Source: Erinaceus europaeus
Lineage: Eukaryota > Chordata > Mammalia > Eulipotyphla > Erinaceidae
NCBI RefSeq assembly: GCF_950295315.1
Contig: NC_080176.1
Location: 33,383,006 to 33,447,005 of the forward strand
Length of the DNA: 64,000 nt
Direction of reading: 5' to 3'
Below, piece by piece: positions 34,721 through 45,563 of the stretch. Under the pieces are notes generated by a model, which worked only from the letters and a program-made list of their open reading frames with translations, searched no databases and was not told where the DNA came from. A program made the translations under genes and the position numbers. The stretch's first letter is position 1, and the number at the start of each line of letters is the position of its first letter.

Positions 34721-35121
34721 ACCACAGTCAGTCCCACCTTACAAGAAATACTGAATGGAGTCTTCTAAGAAAGGAGGAAGCAAAGGAACACACATTCTCA
34801 GCAAGGTGAACAGCAGTAGACTAGAAACAAGAACAAAATAAGATAGGAAAGAACAACAAGAAAATAGGGAGGTAATTAAAAGACAAAGAAGCCCTATCAA
34901 ATATCGGTTAATCAAGATCAACTTAAAAAAAGACTTTTCTAGACACACAATGCTAGTTATTATATACATGATAACCACAAAACAAAATAGGGGACAGAGA
35001 TTTATTGAAAACATAAGAAAAATCAGTGAGAAATTCACCATAGAAACTCACACAATAGGCCAGATAGAAACAAATGGGCAAAGATTCAACAATTTAAAAT
35101 AAACTCAAAACAAGAATCAAA

Positions 35122-35301
35122 ATGAACATAAGTAAACCACATATATCAATAATCACCTTAAATATGAATGGCCTAAATTCACATGTCAAAAGACTCAGAG
35201 TAGCTAAATGGATTAAAGAACAGGATCTATCCATTACATATCTTCAGGAAACACATCCAGAGAAAAGACAAACTGAAACTGAATATAAGAGATTGCAGCC
35301 A
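35122..35301 (+). pseudogene. L1 ORF2 start (endonuclease N-terminus), old L1
   Basis: ISIITLNMNGLNSHVKR..VAKWIKEQD...YLQETH is the start of the L1 apurinic-type endonuclease, including the N and E of the active site (LNMNGLN, QETH). It breaks at 35301, where a younger L1 inserted; the same ORF resumes at 38003. Confidence 0.9.
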
Positions 35302-37612
35302 TCTTGTCCAGGACTTTTGTTGTTGGGGAGATTCTTAATAACTGTTTTGATTTCTTTGTCTGTGGTTGGTGCATTTAGTTTTTATAGTTCTTCTTGGTTC
35401 AGTTTTGGAAGGGCATATGTTTCTAGGAATGTTTCCATTTCTTCCAGATTCTCTAGCTTGGTGGCTTATAGTCCTTCATAGAAGTTTAGCATGATTTTCT
35501 GGACTTCTGTGGTGTCAGTTGTGATATCTCCTCTGTCGTTTACAATTCTATTAATTTGAGTATTCTTTTTTTTAGTGAGTTTGGCTAGGAGTTTGTCAAT
35601 CTTTTTTAATTTTTCAAAGAACAAACATTTGGCTTCATTGATCTTTTGTATGGTTCTCTTATTTTCGATGTTTTTTATTTCTGCTCTAATTTTAGTTATT
35701 TCTTTCCTTCTGGTTGCTTTAGGGTTCCTTTGTTCCTCTACCTCTAAGTCCTTAAGGTGTGTGCAGTAAGGTCATTTATTTGAGATTTATCTTATTCTTT
35801 AATATGTGATTATATGGTTATGAGTTTCCCTCTCGGTACTTCTTTAGCTGTGTCCAAAAATTTTGAAAGCTTGTGTCTTCATTTTCATTTGTTATTGGGA
35901 ATGTTTGAATTTCTTGTTTGAATGTCTCTCTGACCCAGTGGTTCTTAAGCAGTATGCTGTTTAGTTTCCAAATTCTGTGTCTTTTAGTAATTTTCTGTTT
36001 GTTGTTAAATGTTAGCTTTACTCCACTGTGGTCATGCTCATGGACTGGAAGAGTTAATATCATCAAAATGAATATTCTCCCCAGAGCCATGTACAAATTT
36101 AACACGATACCCATCAAAGTTCCACCAAGCTTCTTTAAGAGAATAGAACAAAAACTACAATCATTTATCTGAAAGCAGAAAACACCAATAATTGCCAAAA
36201 CAATCTTGAAGAAAAGAAACAGAAATGGAGGCATCACACTCCCAGATCTCAAACTATATACTAAGGCCATCATTATCAAAACATCCTAGTACTGGAACAA
36301 AAATAGGCACACAGACCAGTGGAACAGAATTGAAAGCCCAGAACTAAATCCTCACACCTATGGACATCTAATCTTTGATAAGGGGACCAAAGTATTAAAT
36401 AGAAGGAGGCTCTCTTCAATAAATGGTGCTGGGAAAACTGAGTTGAAACATATAAAAGAATGAAATTGGACCATTTTATCTTGCCAGAAACAAAAATCAA
36501 CTCCAAATGGATCAAAGACCTGGATGTTAGACCAGAAACAATCAAATACTCAGAGGAAAACATTGGTAAAACACTTTCCCACCTAAACCTCAAGGACATC
36601 TTTGATGAAACAAACCCAGTTGCAAGGAAGCCTAAAGCAGAAATAAACCAGTGAGACTACATCAAATGGAAAAGTTTCTGCACAGACAAAGAAACTATCA
36701 CACAAACAAACGATCCCATCCAAAAATGGGCAGAGGATATGAACAAAAAATTCACCTCAGAGGAGACCCAAAAGGCTAGAAAACATTTGAAAAATTGCTC
36801 CAGGTCTCTGATTGTCAGATAAATGCAAATAAAGACAACGTTGAGATACCACTTCACTCCTGTGAGAATGGCATACATCAAAAAAGACAGCAGCAACAAA
36901 TGCTGGAGAGGTTGTGGGGGCAGAGGAACCCTTCTGCACTGCTGGTGGGAATGTAAATTGGTCCAGCCTCTGTGGAGAGCAGTCTGGAGAATTCTCACAA
37001 GGCTAGACATGGACCTTCCATATGACCCAGTAATTCCTGTCCTGGGGATATACACCAGTTTCTGGGAGAGAGAGCTTATGTTCACACATATCCATAAACT
37101 ACTGTAAAATATATACCTGAAAGCAGAAGTACACTAGAGTTTGCAGTGAGTACCTCCCTAACACTTCCTCTCCACTATTCCAAGCTTGGGATCCATGATT
37201 GCTCAACAAATTGTTTGGCTTCGTATGTTAACTCTCTTTTCAGTCACCAGGTTCCAGATGCCACCAGGATGCTGGCCAGGCTTCCCTGGATTGAAGACCC
37301 CACCAATGTGTCCTAGAGCTCAGCTTCCCCAGAGACACACCTTACTAGGGAAAAAGAGAGGCAGACTGGGAGTATGGACCGACCAGTCAATGCCCATGTT
37401 CAGCGGGGAAGCAATTACAGAAGCCAGACCTTCTACCTTCTGCAACCCTCAACGACCCTGGGTCCATGCTCCCAGAGGGCTAGAGAATGGGAAAGCTATC
37501 ATGGGAGGTGGTGGGTTATGGAGATTGGGTGGTGGGAATTGTGTGGAGTTGTACCCCTCCTACCTTATGTTTTTGTTCATTAATCCTTTCTTAAATTAAA
37601 AATTAAAAAAAA
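35302..37612 (+). mobile_element. Twin-primed (5'-inverted) L1 insertion
   Basis: 35302-36041 is L1 ORF2 in inverted orientation: minus-strand reading HDHSGVKLTFNN... at its right edge and ...NKSPGQD at its left. From 36042 to the A-rich stretch at ~37612 the same kind of L1 runs in direct orientation ([14 protein letters not shown]..., [19 protein letters not shown]). This inverted-then-direct structure is the signature of twin priming. The RT core between the two parts, including FADD, is missing. Imperfect TSD: 'aagagattgcagcca' at 35287-35301 and 'aagagattggagcaa' at 37988-38002. Confidence 0.9.
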
Positions 37613-37987
37613 ATATTAAACTGCCTTCTTAGTTCAGCCATGAGTTTCTGGTTGTCTATGTCTCCTGCCCGTGAAGCCAGCCCAGAGAAAACAACACCTC
37701 CCCAAACCCCTTCCCCACTAGAGAAATAGAGAGACAGGCTGGGAGTATGGATCAACCTGTCAATGCCCATGTTCAGCAGGGAAGCAATTACAGAAGCCAT
37801 ACCTTCAACCTTCTGCATCTCACAATGATCTTGGGTCCATACTTTAAGAGGGTTAAAGAATAGGAAAGCTATCAGTGAAGGGGATGGTATATGGAGATCT
37901 GGTGGTGGGAATTGTGTGAAGCTGTACTCTTATCCTATGGTTTAGTCAATGTTTCCTTTTTATAAATAAAAAATAAAAATAAATAAA
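37613..37987 (+). mobile_element. LTR-U5 fragment fused to L1 3' end (possible 3' transduction)
   Basis: 37628-37684 matches the U5 of the betaretroviral LTR family: 'ttcagccatgagtttctgg' and 'tctcctgcccgtgaagcc', compare 43390-43420 reversed. From ~37685 it continues as a standard L1 3' module and ends in (aaat)n. Because it lies before the right TSD of the twin-primed L1, it may be transduced flank. Confidence 0.6.
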
Positions 37988-38002
37988 AAGAGATTGGAGC
38001 AA

Positions 38003-38463
38003 GATGTTCCAAACTAATTCACAAAAAAGGGCAGGGACAGCTATCCTATTCTCTGATAAAATAGACTTTCAGGCAAAGAAAGAAATATTGAGAAGGACAT
38101 TACATAATGGTTAAAGGATCAATCCAACAAGAAGTTATAACCATCAAAAATATACATGACCCCAACTTAGGAGCACCCAAATATATAAAACAAACACTGA
38201 ATTCAAGGGAGACATTGATAGCACAATAATAGTAGGAGATTTCAACACACCACTCACAGCAAGAGACAGACATCTGGACAAAAAATCAAGAGAGAAATAG
38301 TGAACTTAAATGAAACCATAAATGATATGGACCTAATAGATATATACAGAACTTTCCATCCCAAAAGTAATGTGTACACATTCTTCTCAAATACACATGG
38401 AACATTTACAAGGATTGACCTTATGCTAGGTCATAAAGACAGTCTAAACAAATATGTAAATAT
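38003..38463 (+). pseudogene. L1 ORF2 endonuclease middle/C-terminal part, old L1
   Basis: VGDFNTPLTARDRHLDKKS, then NDMDLIDIYRTFHPKS..YTFFS..HGTFTRIDLMLGHK. The GDFN, the final D of T-x-D and the H of GHK are endonuclease active-site landmarks and are present. There are stops and frameshifts near 38200-38300. Confidence 0.88.
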
Positions 38464-38480
38464 TAAAATTATAAAATGCA

Positions 38481-38796
38481 GGAGTTGGGCGGTAGCACAG
38501 CAGGTTAAGCACATGTGGCACAAAGCGCAGTGACTGGCATAAGGATATCGGTTCAAGCCTCACCTGCAGGAGAGTCACTTCACAGGTGGTGAAGCAGGTC
38601 TGCAAGTGTCTGCCTTTCTTTCCCTCTTTCTGTCTTCCCCTCCTCTCTCCATTTCTCTTGGTCCTATCTAACAATGATGACATCAATAAGAACAATAATA
38701 ACTACAACAACAATAAAAATCAACAAGGGCAACAAAAGGGAAAATAAATAAATAAATATGAAAAAATTTAAAGACCTTATAAAAATAAAAAATAAA
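38481..38796 (+). mobile_element. ERI-type SINE, A type, 17-bp TSD
   Basis: 'ggagttgggcggtagcacagc', B-box-like 'ggttcaagcc', and a full body with (aac)n and (aaat)n. TSD 'taaaattataaaatgca' at 38464-38480 and 'taaaattattaaatgca' at 38797-38813 (one mismatch). It splits the old L1 ORF2 just after the endonuclease. Confidence 0.92.
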
Positions 38797-38813
38797 TAAA
38801 ATTATTAAATGCA

Positions 38814-40320
38814 TCATCTCAGACCATGAAGGCATGAAACTAGAAATCAGCCAAAAAAGGAAATTTCCCCAAAGCCTGGAGACTAAATAATATACTGCTG
38901 AACAATAAATGGGTCATTGAAAAGATCAAAAAAGAAATTAAGCATATCCCGATACCAATGTAAATGAAGAAACCAGCTACCAGACCCTATGGGATTCAGC
39001 AAAAGCAGTACTGAGAGGGAAGTTCATAGCAATACAGACCCACATTAATAAATAGGAGAAATCACTAGTAAACCATCTAATAACCTACCTCAATCAACTA
39101 GAAGTGGAGGAGCAAAAAGAACCAACAGTTAGCAGGAGACAGGAAACAGTCAAAATCAAAGCAGAAATCAATGAAATAGAAAATAAGAAGACCATTAGGA
39201 AGACTAATGAAGCCAAGAGCTGGTTCTTTGAAATGATAAATAAAGTAGATATACTCACCAAGAGAAAAAGAGAGAATGCTATGGCAAAATCACTCAAAAA
39301 TGAAAGAGGAGATATTACATCAGATGAGGTAGAGATTTAAAAGTTTATGCAAGAATATTATGGACTTCTGCAGGGAACCAAATTTGACAACTTAAAAGAA
39401 ACACACACACATTCTTAGAGTCATACCCACTACCAACCTTGATACAAGAGGAAGTAGATAAACTTAACAAGCCAAACACTAGTAAAGAAGTTGAAACAGT
39501 AATCAAAAGCCTAGCCAAGAACAAAAGTCTGGGCTCTGATGGTTATACTAATGAATTTTACAAAATATTTAAAGAAGAACTAACACCCATCCACCTCAAA
39601 CTCTTACAGAAAATAGAAGAAGAGGGAACACTCCCAAATACATTCTATGAGGCTAACACCACCCTGTACCCCAAAGTAGGAAAGGACCCCACCAAAAAAG
39701 AAAACAAAGAAATCGAAGAACATCCCCTGTTCATGGATTGGGAGAATAAATATCATCAAAATGGGAATTTTGCCAAAAGCAGTCCATAGATTCAATGCAA
39801 TCCATATTAAAATCCGAATGATATATTTCAAGGAAATTGAACAGATTATTTAAAAAATTGTGTGGAAATCTAAAAAACCATGAATAGCAAAAACACTCCT
39901 AAGGAAAAAGAAGAAAAATTGAGGCATCACAATACCCAGCCTCAGGTTATACTACAAAGCAGTAGTAATCAAAACAGCATGGTACTGGAACAAAAATGGT
40001 CATATGGACCAATGAAATAGGATTGAGAGCCCAGAACTCAATCCATACATGTACAGATATATGACAAAGGGGCCAAATCTGCCCATTGGGGAAAAGAAAG
40101 TCTCTTTAACAAATGGTGTTGGCAGAATTGGACAGCCACATGTAGAAAAATGAAACTAGGCCAGCAACTAGCACCATACACCAAAATTAACTCAAAATGG
40201 ATCAAAGATCTGGATATCAGACCTGAAAGTATAAAATACATAGAAGAACATATTGGTGAAACATTTCATGGCATGAACACTAAAGACATATTCGGAGATT
40301 TCACCCATGGGCAAGGGAAA
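38814..40320 (+). pseudogene. L1 ORF2 linker, RT N-terminus and C-terminal domain with RT core deleted
   Basis: 39104-39340 gives the linker (TVSRRQETVKIKAEINEIENKK...NEAKSWFFEMINK). 39439-39715 gives the RT start (EEVDKLNKPNTSKE, LAKNKSLGSDGYTNEFY). At ~39720 the sequence jumps directly to [15 protein letters not shown], equivalent to the post-[13 protein letters not shown] region. The RT palm with FADD is therefore deleted. Homology to the C-terminal domain continues to ~40310 and stops before the Cys-rich end. Confidence 0.88.
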
Positions 40321-41063
40321 CAAAAGCAAGATTGCACAGGTGTCCTGGCCAATTCTTTGCTGATCATTAACTCACTGAGTCTCCCTTCTTTCATCACTGC
40401 CACCCCAAGAAGCAGGGGTGTTTCTGTTCCTGCTGACAGAAGAAATGAGGATCCTAAATTCTCAGAATCCCACTCATGGTGGAAGTTTCAAAGAGTAGTA
40501 GTGCCAATTTTGAACCTAGATCTCTCTGCAGAGTCTGAAGCCCAAACTGCCCATGGCCCCTCTCAACCCCAGGGACACAGCAGTCTCCTAGCTTTGGGTG
40601 AAAAAAAAATGTCCCAATAGTTAGAATAGTCATCCTTCTCACAGGGTTGCCCTGGGAAACAAACATGTAAATAGATATAGCTATAGATATTGGTATAGGT
40701 ACAGATATCTAAATGAAAAAGTGGACTGGGACAGTGAAATCTCACTTGCATGCTGCCCTTCCCTGGGGAAAATAAAAGCACATGAGAGGGGCCAGCATGC
40801 CTCAGACAGAAGGTGAGTTTCTGCCCCAACAGGGAACTGAGACTGTGCCTACACCACAGTTTAGGCTGGGAAGCCAGGAAGAATTTTATTCCATAATGTG
40901 AAGGAGATATGGCAGGATATGTGGTCCAGATGACAATCCACTTCCTCTGGGAACCACATGTAAGAGCCTCACCTGCTCAGGGAACAGAGAGGGTGCAGGC
41001 TCAGGCCCAGCCTGATGTGACTGTGAGCCCATCTATGCTTTCCTTTCCTTGAAAAAAAAAATC
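40321..41063. other. Unique DNA, target region of the LTR element pair
   Basis: No exon or repeat is recognised. It ends in an A-run and the TSD acaagc. Confidence 0.5.
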
Positions 41064-41069
41064 ACAAGC
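41064..41069 (+). repeat. Left outer 6-bp TSD (acaagc) of the composite
   Basis: It is repeated directly at 50055-50060 and in inverted form at 43714-43719. Confidence 0.9.
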
Positions 41070-41427
41070 TGACAGTCCCAGTTTGGGGTGCCAGTTGCCG
41101 GTCTAGCTTCACAGGCGGGAGACAGACGACCAGGGACTCATGGCAGAGCTGGGAAGCAGTATCTCATTTATTAATCAGATACATCGCCGTTTATGCATCT
41201 CTTCAACACAAGTGACAAAGGAAAGGAAATGACTAGGAGAGGGAGAGGAGCAAAAAAAAAAGAGCTCGAACAGAACATAGAAAGCTTCCATCTAACCAGT
41301 GGGGATTAAACCAATATCCTGCAGGCAGTGTGGGGCCCAGGTAAAACAGTGATTATGTAAATAGACTACAACATCAAGCAATGCAACAGAAGGGGTCTTA
41401 GAAGCAAAATTTAGAAGCATACCAACA
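41070..41427 (-). mobile_element. 3' LTR of minus-strand element (358 bp)
   Basis: Minus-strand start tgttggtatgc, end gggactgtca. TATA-like 'gcataaacgg' and a poly(A) signal 'aataaa' lie upstream of R/U5. Confidence 0.93.
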
Positions 41428-41444
41428 TTTCCCCCTTTATTTTT
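41428..41444 (-). promoter_or_regulatory. Polypurine tract of minus-strand element
   Basis: The minus strand reads 'aaaaataaagggggaaa' immediately before the 3' LTR TG. This is the expected plus-strand primer site for reverse transcription. Confidence 0.85.
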
Positions 41445-41589
41445 AACTAATGGCCATAGTATCAGGAGTGTGGGGTCAACAGAAACCTATATCATACAGG
41501 CATTTTCAAAAGAACTGGCAGAAGACATGGAGGAACAAGTAAGAGAGCAGCAAGAACCAGTGTGATGCCAAGGGGAGGTCTGAAGGGGC

Positions 41590-41710
41590 ATTACCTGCCT
41601 CAAAGGGCAAGGCCTACCAGGCGAAAGGGCATTTCTTGCCTCTGTGAGCATCTCTTGCCTCTGGGGGCGTTTCTTGCCTCAAAGGGAGTTTCCTGCCTCT
41701 GTGGGCAGGA
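41590..41710 (-). repeat. Degenerate ~20-bp tandem repeats upstream of the PPT
   Basis: The minus strand has about five copies of a unit like 'cagaggcaagaaacgcccc'. The same array is found at 49380-49500 in the plus-strand element. Confidence 0.75.
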
Positions 41711-42930
41711 CCTAGTAAGGCGGGGGGGGGGGTTCCAGTCTCTGTGGGCAGAGCCTTCAGGCAAGGGAGAGTGGCCTATAGACCCCAAGGGTGCTGGCTG
41801 CAAAGTTCATGGACTGCTGCAGTCAGTCTTTGAGAAACCCAGCAGTGTAAAGGGAAACTGCTGTAAAGTTGTGTAAAGTGTCTAAGAGGTGTACCAGTAA
41901 GTCCAATAGAAGTGTCAGTCCAAAGCAGATGACCACAGAAGAAATTTCAGGGGATGAAACGCTGCACATCTGTCTCTATGGAGAATGTCAGCCACCGGAA
42001 TTCTGCTTTTCTGTAGAGAGTGAGCTTAGGAGTCTGTGAATCATTTTTTCGGGTTATGCCAGGTTACATCATTGGTTTTGGGGGGTGCATTGTAGTCATG
42101 CCATCTTGTGGGTGATGTCAAAGAACAGGGGTCCAAATGGATTTCTGGGGATTTCATTTGAGCAGATGCTTTTTCATGTGAAGAATTGACAGCATAAATT
42201 CACTTACTTGTCAAGCAAAACTTGTAGCAGATTAGAAGTTTACTATAATTGATAACTCCATTATAATTGGAAGTCCTTTCTAGTATGATTTTAAGGTTGT
42301 TTAAACAGTTTAAACTCAATAAAATGTGGAAAGGTAAACAGAAGAACCATGGTTAGAAGCCTCAAGCATGAGAATCATTAGCATAACCATTGCTTTATCT
42401 ACCCTGCCCATACTCATACAGTTTTCAGGATTAAACATTTCACATTTATGCCAAGATGTAAAAAATCAAAAGAGAAAAAAACAATTTTTGGATTGTTTCT
42501 GGATGTCTCTAGAAATCATGGCTGCATCCAGCTTTTTTTTTTTTTAAGTCAATGTCATACAAAAATTCAGTCATTCAAATCATTGTTTTACAAAACAGTT
42601 GAAAGCAGACAGCAAACTTAAGATATTCAGAGAGAACAACGAGGGGGGAATCGAGAGAAAAGTCATAGGCAGCTTTTGCTTCTTTCACCTTGAACCAGAT
42701 TATCCAGATCTCACCATGTAGCATCATGAGTCCCTGGAGGGTGTCCTAGTCCAAAAAGCTCCTTGAAATTCCATTTAAGGTTCTTCTGACAGTTCCTGCA
42801 GGATTGCTGCAGGCACCCATTTTTAAAAATGTCTTCCCACTGAAGAAAGAATCGAATCAGGAGGGTAGAACTAACCATGTGTCTCCATTCTTGGGGACTG
42901 CCAGGGTACTGGAGAATGCTCTTCAAGTTA

Positions 42931-43197
42931 TAGTCCTTCTCCATGGGAAACATGCGAGAGGAAGTCCAGAAAGTACAAGGAGAAATCTCCGCACATCTCC
43001 CAAGCTCTACGATCACGGTCATAAGAAACTAAAGTATGGCCCAGAGCAAAATGTAGTCCTTCTCCTCGGGAAACATGGGAGAGGGAGTCCAGAAAGTCCC
43101 AGGGGATATCTTCGTGCATCTCCCAAGCTCTATGATCACGGTCATAAGGAACCACAGTTCCCAGTCAGGGAACCAAAGTGTAGCCCAGAGCAAAATG
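42931..43197 (-). repeat. Tandem duplication in the internal region
   Basis: Unit 1 is 42931-43053 (123 bp) and unit 2 is 43054-43197 (144 bp, with 21 extra bases). The plus-strand element has a single unit at the same place. Both unit lengths are multiples of three, and an antisense frame (42804-43286) stays open across them. Confidence 0.85.
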
Positions 43198-43327
43198 TTC
43201 CAGAGACAGAGAAACTGTCTCATGATGAAAGAGTAGAGGCTTTGCGAAACCTCTTTATGAGTAGAAAGGCAGCCCATAGTGGATAGGTAGCCAAACGGCT
43301 TTACTTATCTGGAGGATGGGTGGGTTA

Positions 43328-43350
43328 GGCCCCACATTGTTTGGGCACCA
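43328..43350 (-). promoter_or_regulatory. Primer-binding site, tRNA-Lys type
   Basis: The minus strand reads 'tggtgcccaaacaatgtggg', two bases after the LTR end. It resembles the tRNA-Lys1,2 site TGGCGCCCAACGTGGGGC with small insertions and CpG decay. Confidence 0.7.
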
Positions 43351-43352
43351 TA

Positions 43353-43713
43353 TGCCAGTCCCAGTTTGGGGCACCAGTTGCCGGTCTAGCTTCACGGGCA
43401 GGAGACAGATGACCAGAAATTCATGGCTGAGCTGGGAAGCAGTATCTCGTTTATTGATCAGATACATCACCTTTTATGCATCTCCTCACCAGAAGTGACA
43501 AGGGAAAGGAAATGACTAGGAGAGGGGGCAGAGCAAAAAAAAAAAAAGAGCTCGAACAGAACATAGAAAGCTTCCATCTAACCAGTGGGGATTAAACCAA
43601 TACCCTTCAGGTAGGGCGGGACCCAGGTAAAACAGTGATTATGTAAATAGACTACAGCATCAAGCAATGCAACAGAAGGGGTCTTAGAAGCAGAATTTAG
43701 AAGCAGACCAACA
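43353..43713 (-). mobile_element. 5' LTR of minus-strand element (361 bp)
   Basis: Minus-strand start tgttggtctgc, end gggactggca. TATA-like 'gcataaaagg' and poly(A) signal 'aataaacg'. Its first 43 bp are identical to the first 43 bp of the opposing plus-strand LTR. Confidence 0.93.
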
Positions 43714-43762
43714 GCTTGTTGTTGGTCTGCTTCTAAATTCTGCTTCTAAGACCCCTTCTGTT
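43671..43762. repeat. Perfect 43-bp palindrome arms around a 6-bp spacer
   Basis: The arms 43671-43713 and 43720-43762 are exact reverse complements, being the U3 starts of two head-to-head LTRs. The spacer gcttgt (43714-43719) is the reverse complement of the outer TSD acaagc. Identity stops sharply outside the arms because the two LTRs belong to different subfamilies. Confidence 0.95.
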
Positions 43763-44088
43763 TTGATCATCATGTTAGGTTGGTTTGCATTGCTTAATGC
43801 TGTGGTTTATTTACATAATCATTGTTTTGTTTGAGACCCGCACTGGTTTAATCCCCATTGGTTTAATCCCCACTGCTTTGCGTGCTTTTTTTCTTCTCCC
43901 CACCCCCTATCCTACATACTTCCTCTTCCTGACACTTCCGCCTCAGGAGATATAAAGGATGGGATTTTCTAATGAAGGGAGATTAGGTTGATTGCATTGC
44001 ATCCCTGCTCATCAATAAAGATTGAACCGTGTCCCAGCTCAGCCATGAGTCCCTGGTCATCTCTCTCCTGCCCACGGAGCTAGCCCAG
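43720..44088 (+). mobile_element. 5' LTR of plus-strand element, 3' end damaged
   Basis: It starts tgttggtctgc. TATA-like box 'agatataaagg' at ~43950 and poly(A) signal 'caataaagatt' at ~44013. The last ~25 bp of U5 present in its 3' LTR are missing and replaced by a perfect hairpin. Confidence 0.9.
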
Positions 44089-44120
44089 GTTAGGTCCCAA
44101 CCAGTGTGGGACCTAACCTG
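44086..44120. repeat. Perfect 14-bp-arm hairpin at the LTR/PBS junction
   Basis: The arms 'caggttaggtccca' (44086-44099) and 'tgggacctaacctg' (44107-44120) flank a 7-bp loop. The loop and right arm overlap the position of the primer-binding site. Confidence 0.93.
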
Positions 44121-44784
44121 CCCAACCCCCAGATAAGTATACACCACTTGGCTACCTGTCTGCCATGGATTACCTTCATGCATATGAAGAGGTTTCCCAA
44201 ACCCTCTACTATATTTTCATGAAACAGTTTCTCTGTCTCTGGAACATTCTGCTCTGGGCCACACTTTGATTCCTTATGACCATGATTGTAGAGCTTGGGA
44301 GATGCACGGAGATTTCCCCTGGGACTTTCTGGACTCCCTATTCCATGTTTCCCATGGAAAAGGACTACTCTAACTTGTACCCTGGCAGTCCCCAAGAATG
44401 GAGACACGTGGTTAATTCTACCCTCCTGATTTGATTCTTTCTTAGGTGGGAAGACATTTTTAAAAATGGGTGCCTGCAGCAATCCCGCAGGAACCGTCAA
44501 AAGCACCCTAAATGGAATTTCAAGGAGCTTTTTGGACTAGGACACCCTCCAGGGACTCATGATGCGACATGGTGAGATCTAAATAATCTGGTTCAAGGTG
44601 AAAAAACCAAAAACTACCTATCACGTTTCTCTCAATTCCCCCCTCATTGTTCTCTCTGAATATCTTAAGTTTGCTGTCTGCTTTGAGTTGCATTTCATAA
44701 GAGTGATTTGAATGACTGAATTTTTGTATGACCCATTTTTTCTCTGAGTATTTGGAAACTTAATTGACTTTATAAAAAAAAATG

Positions 44785-45563
44785 CTGCAGCCGCTCTGCC
44801 AGCTGAGCCGGGGCCAGCCTCTTAGGGCAGCTGTTCGGTCACCGCCACTGCCACCACCCCCCCAACAGCTCGAGCCCTCAAGTGTCCCCCTTTTCCTTCC
44901 CTCCCGCCTTCCCCCCAACCCTTCTTTCTTGGCACCACTGCCAGAGCCCAGACACTTGAGGAGGGACCTCCGCCTCTCACCCCAGGCCACCACGTAGGAC
45001 TGACTCCCAAGTTTGCGCACCTGGGGCAGGCTTTTGCCTCCACCGCCCCCCCCTTTTTTTTTAGCGCTCAGGTTCCCGATTTTTTTTTTAATCAGTGGAA
45101 AGGAGCCTGTAGTTCAGGCTGTGTGTCTGTGCATGAGAGAGACCCTGGCTGGAGGAGCAGCGTGTGGGAAACTGCGGGGAAATGTTGACCAAACCGCTTG
45201 GAGCTGCCCGACGCTGGCTGCTTGGCTGGAGTAGGCAGCAGCAGCCGAGCAGAAGGGCGCGCCAATCCGCAGAGCTGTGTCCCGCGGACAAGGCGCGGCA
45301 CTGCCTCCTGCGCGACCGCAGCGAGAAGCTGGAGGCCGGCCTGGGCCCGTCGGCGGCCAAGGTTGCCACCGACCCCCCGAGCAAGATATGAGGATCAATA
45401 ATGCATACTGCTGGGTTCGATGAAGCTGGGCATTCATAACTAGATTCATTAAGGAATACAAAGAAAGTATTTAAAGGAATCAATAATGGTGTCTTCTGGT
45501 TGCAGAATGCGAAATCTGTGGTTTCTCATTATAGTCAGCTTCTTACCGAACACGGAAGGTTTT
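44785..45563 (+). pseudogene. ADGRL2: ADGRL2-like 5' UTR plus first coding exon, intron-less
   Basis: ADGRL2 (latrophilin-2) is an adhesion GPCR. Here a GC- and CpG-rich 5' UTR (44785-~45386) is followed without intron by the upstream-of-ATG sequence and an ATG at 45486. The ATG encodes a signal peptide beginning MVSSGCRMR and ending FLPNTEGF at 45563. I recall the human ADGRL2 N-terminus as nearly the same, with about four differences in 26 residues. After EGF the host sequence stops and antisense L1 begins, so the extracellular domains are absent. The frame ends at a TGA about 25 codons on. The junction near 45386/45387 between the CpG-rich and AT-rich parts looks like an exon-exon join. 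ADGRL2 identity is from memory. Confidence 0.65.

Larger units (their letters stand above)
41070..43713 (-). mobile_element. Non-autonomous betaretrovirus-like LTR element, minus strand (2.64 kb)
   Basis: Layout on the minus strand: 5' LTR 43713-43353, two-base spacer, tRNA-Lys-like primer-binding site from 43350, ~1.9-kb internal region, polypurine tract, 3' LTR 41427-41070. The LTRs are 361 and 358 bp with TG/CA ends and by eye differ at roughly 6-8% of positions. The internal region has no recognisable gag, pro, pol or env domain and no long sense ORF. It must have been mobilised by another element's proteins. A 123-bp tandem duplication lies at 42931-43197. Confidence 0.93.
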
